DNA of 37,385 nucleotides from Gemmatimonadota bacterium (GTDB lineage Bacteria; Gemmatimonadota; Gemmatimonadetes; Longimicrobiales; Gaopeijiaceae): NCBI GenBank assembly GCA_003562075.1, contig PWWP01000054.1, positions 1 to 37,385 of the forward strand, read 5' to 3'. Shown piece by piece: positions 35,977 to 37,385 of this stretch (position 1 is its first letter; each line of letters starts with the position of its first letter). The notes under the pieces were generated by a model. It saw only the letters and a program-made list of their open reading frames with translations, ran no database searches and was not told where the DNA came from. The position numbers and the translations under genes were made by a program.

Positions 35977-36918
35977 ATGAAGAGGGTTATGAGAGAAAAC
36001 AAGTGGACGGTCCTCCTCCTTCGGGACGAAGGCGATGACCTCCGACAGATCACCTTACCCACCCGCTCCCTCCGGCTCCTGGCTGGCGGAGCCGGATTCG
36101 GTTGCCTGGCGGTGATCCTTCTCCTCGGGTTTATCGGTGTGCGGGGTATAGACACGGTTCAGAACGTCCAACTCGAACGGCAGAACCAGGTCCTGGTGTC
36201 GGAACTCGAGTCCCTTCAGAACCGGATGGGAGGACTTCAGGGCGAGCTTGAAGAATTGGCTCAGCGAGATGCGGAGCTTCGTGTCATGGCAGGGCTGGAC
36301 GAAATTGACGAGGAAATCCAGCGAGTGGGTGTCGGGGGGCCGGGCTCCCCTGAACTTTCATCCCATCCCCTCTTTGAATTGAACGAAGAGGTGGGTGAGG
36401 ACGCCTTTGCCGTCTCCTACGACCTGAACGCCCTGGAGCGGAGGGCACGACTCCTTCGAGAAAGCCTGACAGAGGCCGCCGACTCCCTGGAGGCCCATCA
36501 TGACCTCCTCCGGGCCACACCGTCCATACTGCCCACTGACGGTCGAATCACCTCCCGATTCAGTTCCGCCCGGTCCCATCCCATCCACCACGAGGCCCGG
36601 CCTCACACAGGGGTGGACATCTCGGCGCCCCGGGGTACGCCCATCCTTGCCGCGGCCAAAGGGCGGGTGACCTTCGCTGGTCGGCGAGCCGGATATGGAC
36701 TGGTTGTAGAGTTGGACCACGGGTACGGATATTCCACCCTCTACAGTCACGCTTCCGAACTCCTGGTTCGAGCCGGCGACCAGGTGGAACGGGGCGACCG
36801 GATCGCTCGGGTTGGCAGCTCCGGCACTGCAACTTCCCCCCACCTGCACTATGAAGTCCATGTGGGAGGCCGGGCCATGAACCCGGAGGGTTACATCATT
36901 ACCGGGGCAATCCCCTGA
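35977..36918 (+). CDS. Membrane-anchored M23 family metallopeptidase
   Basis: M23 enzymes cut peptidoglycan cross-bridges or act as activators of amidases. From ATG 35977 (313 residues) there is a short cytoplasmic start and one transmembrane helix (about 32-55). A coiled coil (62-105) and a linker follow, then the LytM domain (about 190-310). Zinc ligands are present: His210 and Asp214 in HTGVD, and His291 in HLHYE. So, unlike EnvC/NlpD-type activators, it should be catalytic. A second ATG at 35989 follows AAGAGG more closely and may be the true start. The topology (N-in, coiled coil and LytM in the periplasm) resembles MepM or the M23 proteins found with bactofilins. It is probably a cell-wall remodelling enzyme. 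Confidence 0.92.
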   Translation: MKRVMRENKWTVLLLRDEGDDLRQITLPTRSLRLLAGGAGFGCLAVILLLGFIGVRGIDTVQNVQLERQNQVLVSELESLQNRMGGLQGELEELAQRDAELRVMAGLDEIDEEIQRVGVGGPGSPELSSHPLFELNEEVGEDAFAVSYDLNALERRARLLRESLTEAADSLEAHHDLLRATPSILPTDGRITSRFSSARSHPIHHEARPHTGVDISAPRGTPILAAAKGRVTFAGRRAGYGLVVELDHGYGYSTLYSHASELLVRAGDQVERGDRIARVGSSGTATSPHLHYEVHVGGRAMNPEGYIITGAIP

Positions 36919-36991
36919 TCGCGCAACCCAGCCTGAAACTCGGTGGACCGTCGGCCCGCCATTCCGGCCCTCAGCATCCGACGTGGAGATC

Positions 36992-37385
36992 GTGAGTCCC
37001 TTAACTTTCATCGCCGTCCTCTCCCTCGTTCTTCCCACCGGGGACCTCCAGACTGCCGGCACGTCGGCTTTCTCGCCGGATACGGTCGTGTCTCCACCCG
37101 AGGGCCCGACGACCGCCTTTTTCCAGTCAGGAAGCTCCGAGGTTGTCTCCATCAGGGTCTCAGTCCCCCTGGAGGAGACGGTTGAAGAAGCCGGAACCGC
37201 CCAGATCCTCCGGATACAAGCGGAGGGTCGAATGTCTTCCCTGGCCGATCGGATCGGTGCCGATGCCCAGGTCCACCGCACCTCCAGAGCTATGGTCTAC
37301 CAGGTCTCCGGCTCTGTCCAGGATCTGGACTTCCTGGGCTGGATCCTTCGAACCGGCCTGGCTGCCCCCGATGAGAGCCAGTTCG
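36992..37385 (+). CDS. M16-like (insulinase-fold) protein, N-terminal part only
   Basis: This frame is open to the window end and absent from the ORF track. GTG at 36992 with GGAG just upstream gives at least 131 residues. A hydrophobic start (LTFIAVLSLVLP) could be a short signal peptide. From about residue 50 the pattern VVSIRVSVPLEET...AQILRIQAEGRMSSLADRIGADAQVHRTSR, then YQVSGSVQDLDFLGWILR, resembles the first domain of M16 peptidases. The HxxEH zinc motif, expected near the end of the first helix, is replaced by residues without His. It would therefore be a non-catalytic M16-like partner, often encoded beside an active one. The family call is tentative. Confidence 0.55.
   Translation, partial: MSPLTFIAVLSLVLPTGDLQTAGTSAFSPDTVVSPPEGPTTAFFQSGSSEVVSIRVSVPLEETVEEAGTAQILRIQAEGRMSSLADRIGADAQVHRTSRAMVYQVSGSVQDLDFLGWILRTGLAAPDESQF

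Noticed and set aside
36358-37281. 307-residue minus-strand ORF
   Set aside because: Antisense to the M23 peptidase catalytic domain.

Overview
This window is dominated by a type VI secretion system (T6SS) locus on a high-GC bacterial chromosome. It is followed by an ordinary stretch of housekeeping genes. The protein families and the accA-ricT-metG-M23 run fit a didermic, deep-branching phylum such as Gemmatimonadota, with Acidobacteriota as a second choice. That assignment is inference from gene content only. Starts use AGGAG-type ribosome sites and several are GTG or TTG. No tRNA, rRNA, CRISPR array, insertion sequence or attachment site was seen.

Region 1 (1-12933, minus strand) is one long collinear transcription unit. 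Read in its own direction it runs tssB, tssC, hcp, tagJ, tssA, tssE, tssF, tssG, tssH (clpV). A TPR plus CsgG-like lipoprotein follows and runs off the left edge. Many junctions overlap by 4-19 bases or are separated by 2-10 bases. This unit encodes the sheath, tube, baseplate and sheath-recycling ATPase.

Region 2 (12934-27096) starts from a 414-base divergent gap carrying two operator-like palindromes. It reads rightward: a first tssK; on the opposite strand a membrane protein with five GEFTxLF-type repeats, here called the scaffold candidate; a second, divergent tssK; tssL; tssM; a PrcB-like lipoprotein in the slot where tssJ is expected; a transmembrane Ser/Thr kinase; a PP2C phosphatase; and an FHA-transmembrane-trypsin-like protease. 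The last group looks like a version of the PpkA/PppA/Fha threonine-phosphorylation switch. Its FHA protein carries a periplasmic protease, and the neighbouring membrane protein has five threonines in an almost constant motif. No vgrG, PAAR, recognisable tssJ or obvious effector lies in the window.

Region 3 (27120-31421) holds a second CsgG-like/TPR secreted protein (minus), a short-chain dehydrogenase, an MFS exporter, and a response regulator fused to a PIG-L/LmbE-like domain whose metal-binding motif has been lost.

Region 4 (31378-37385) holds a LOG-family phosphoribohydrolase, accA, a RicT/PSP1 protein, metG, a membrane-anchored M23 peptidase behind a structured leader, and the start of an M16-like protein cut by the right edge.

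The observations most worth following are the phospho-signalling module with its repeated-threonine scaffold, the PrcB-like lipoprotein in place of TssJ, the paired tssK genes, and the response regulator with a dead PIG-L domain.
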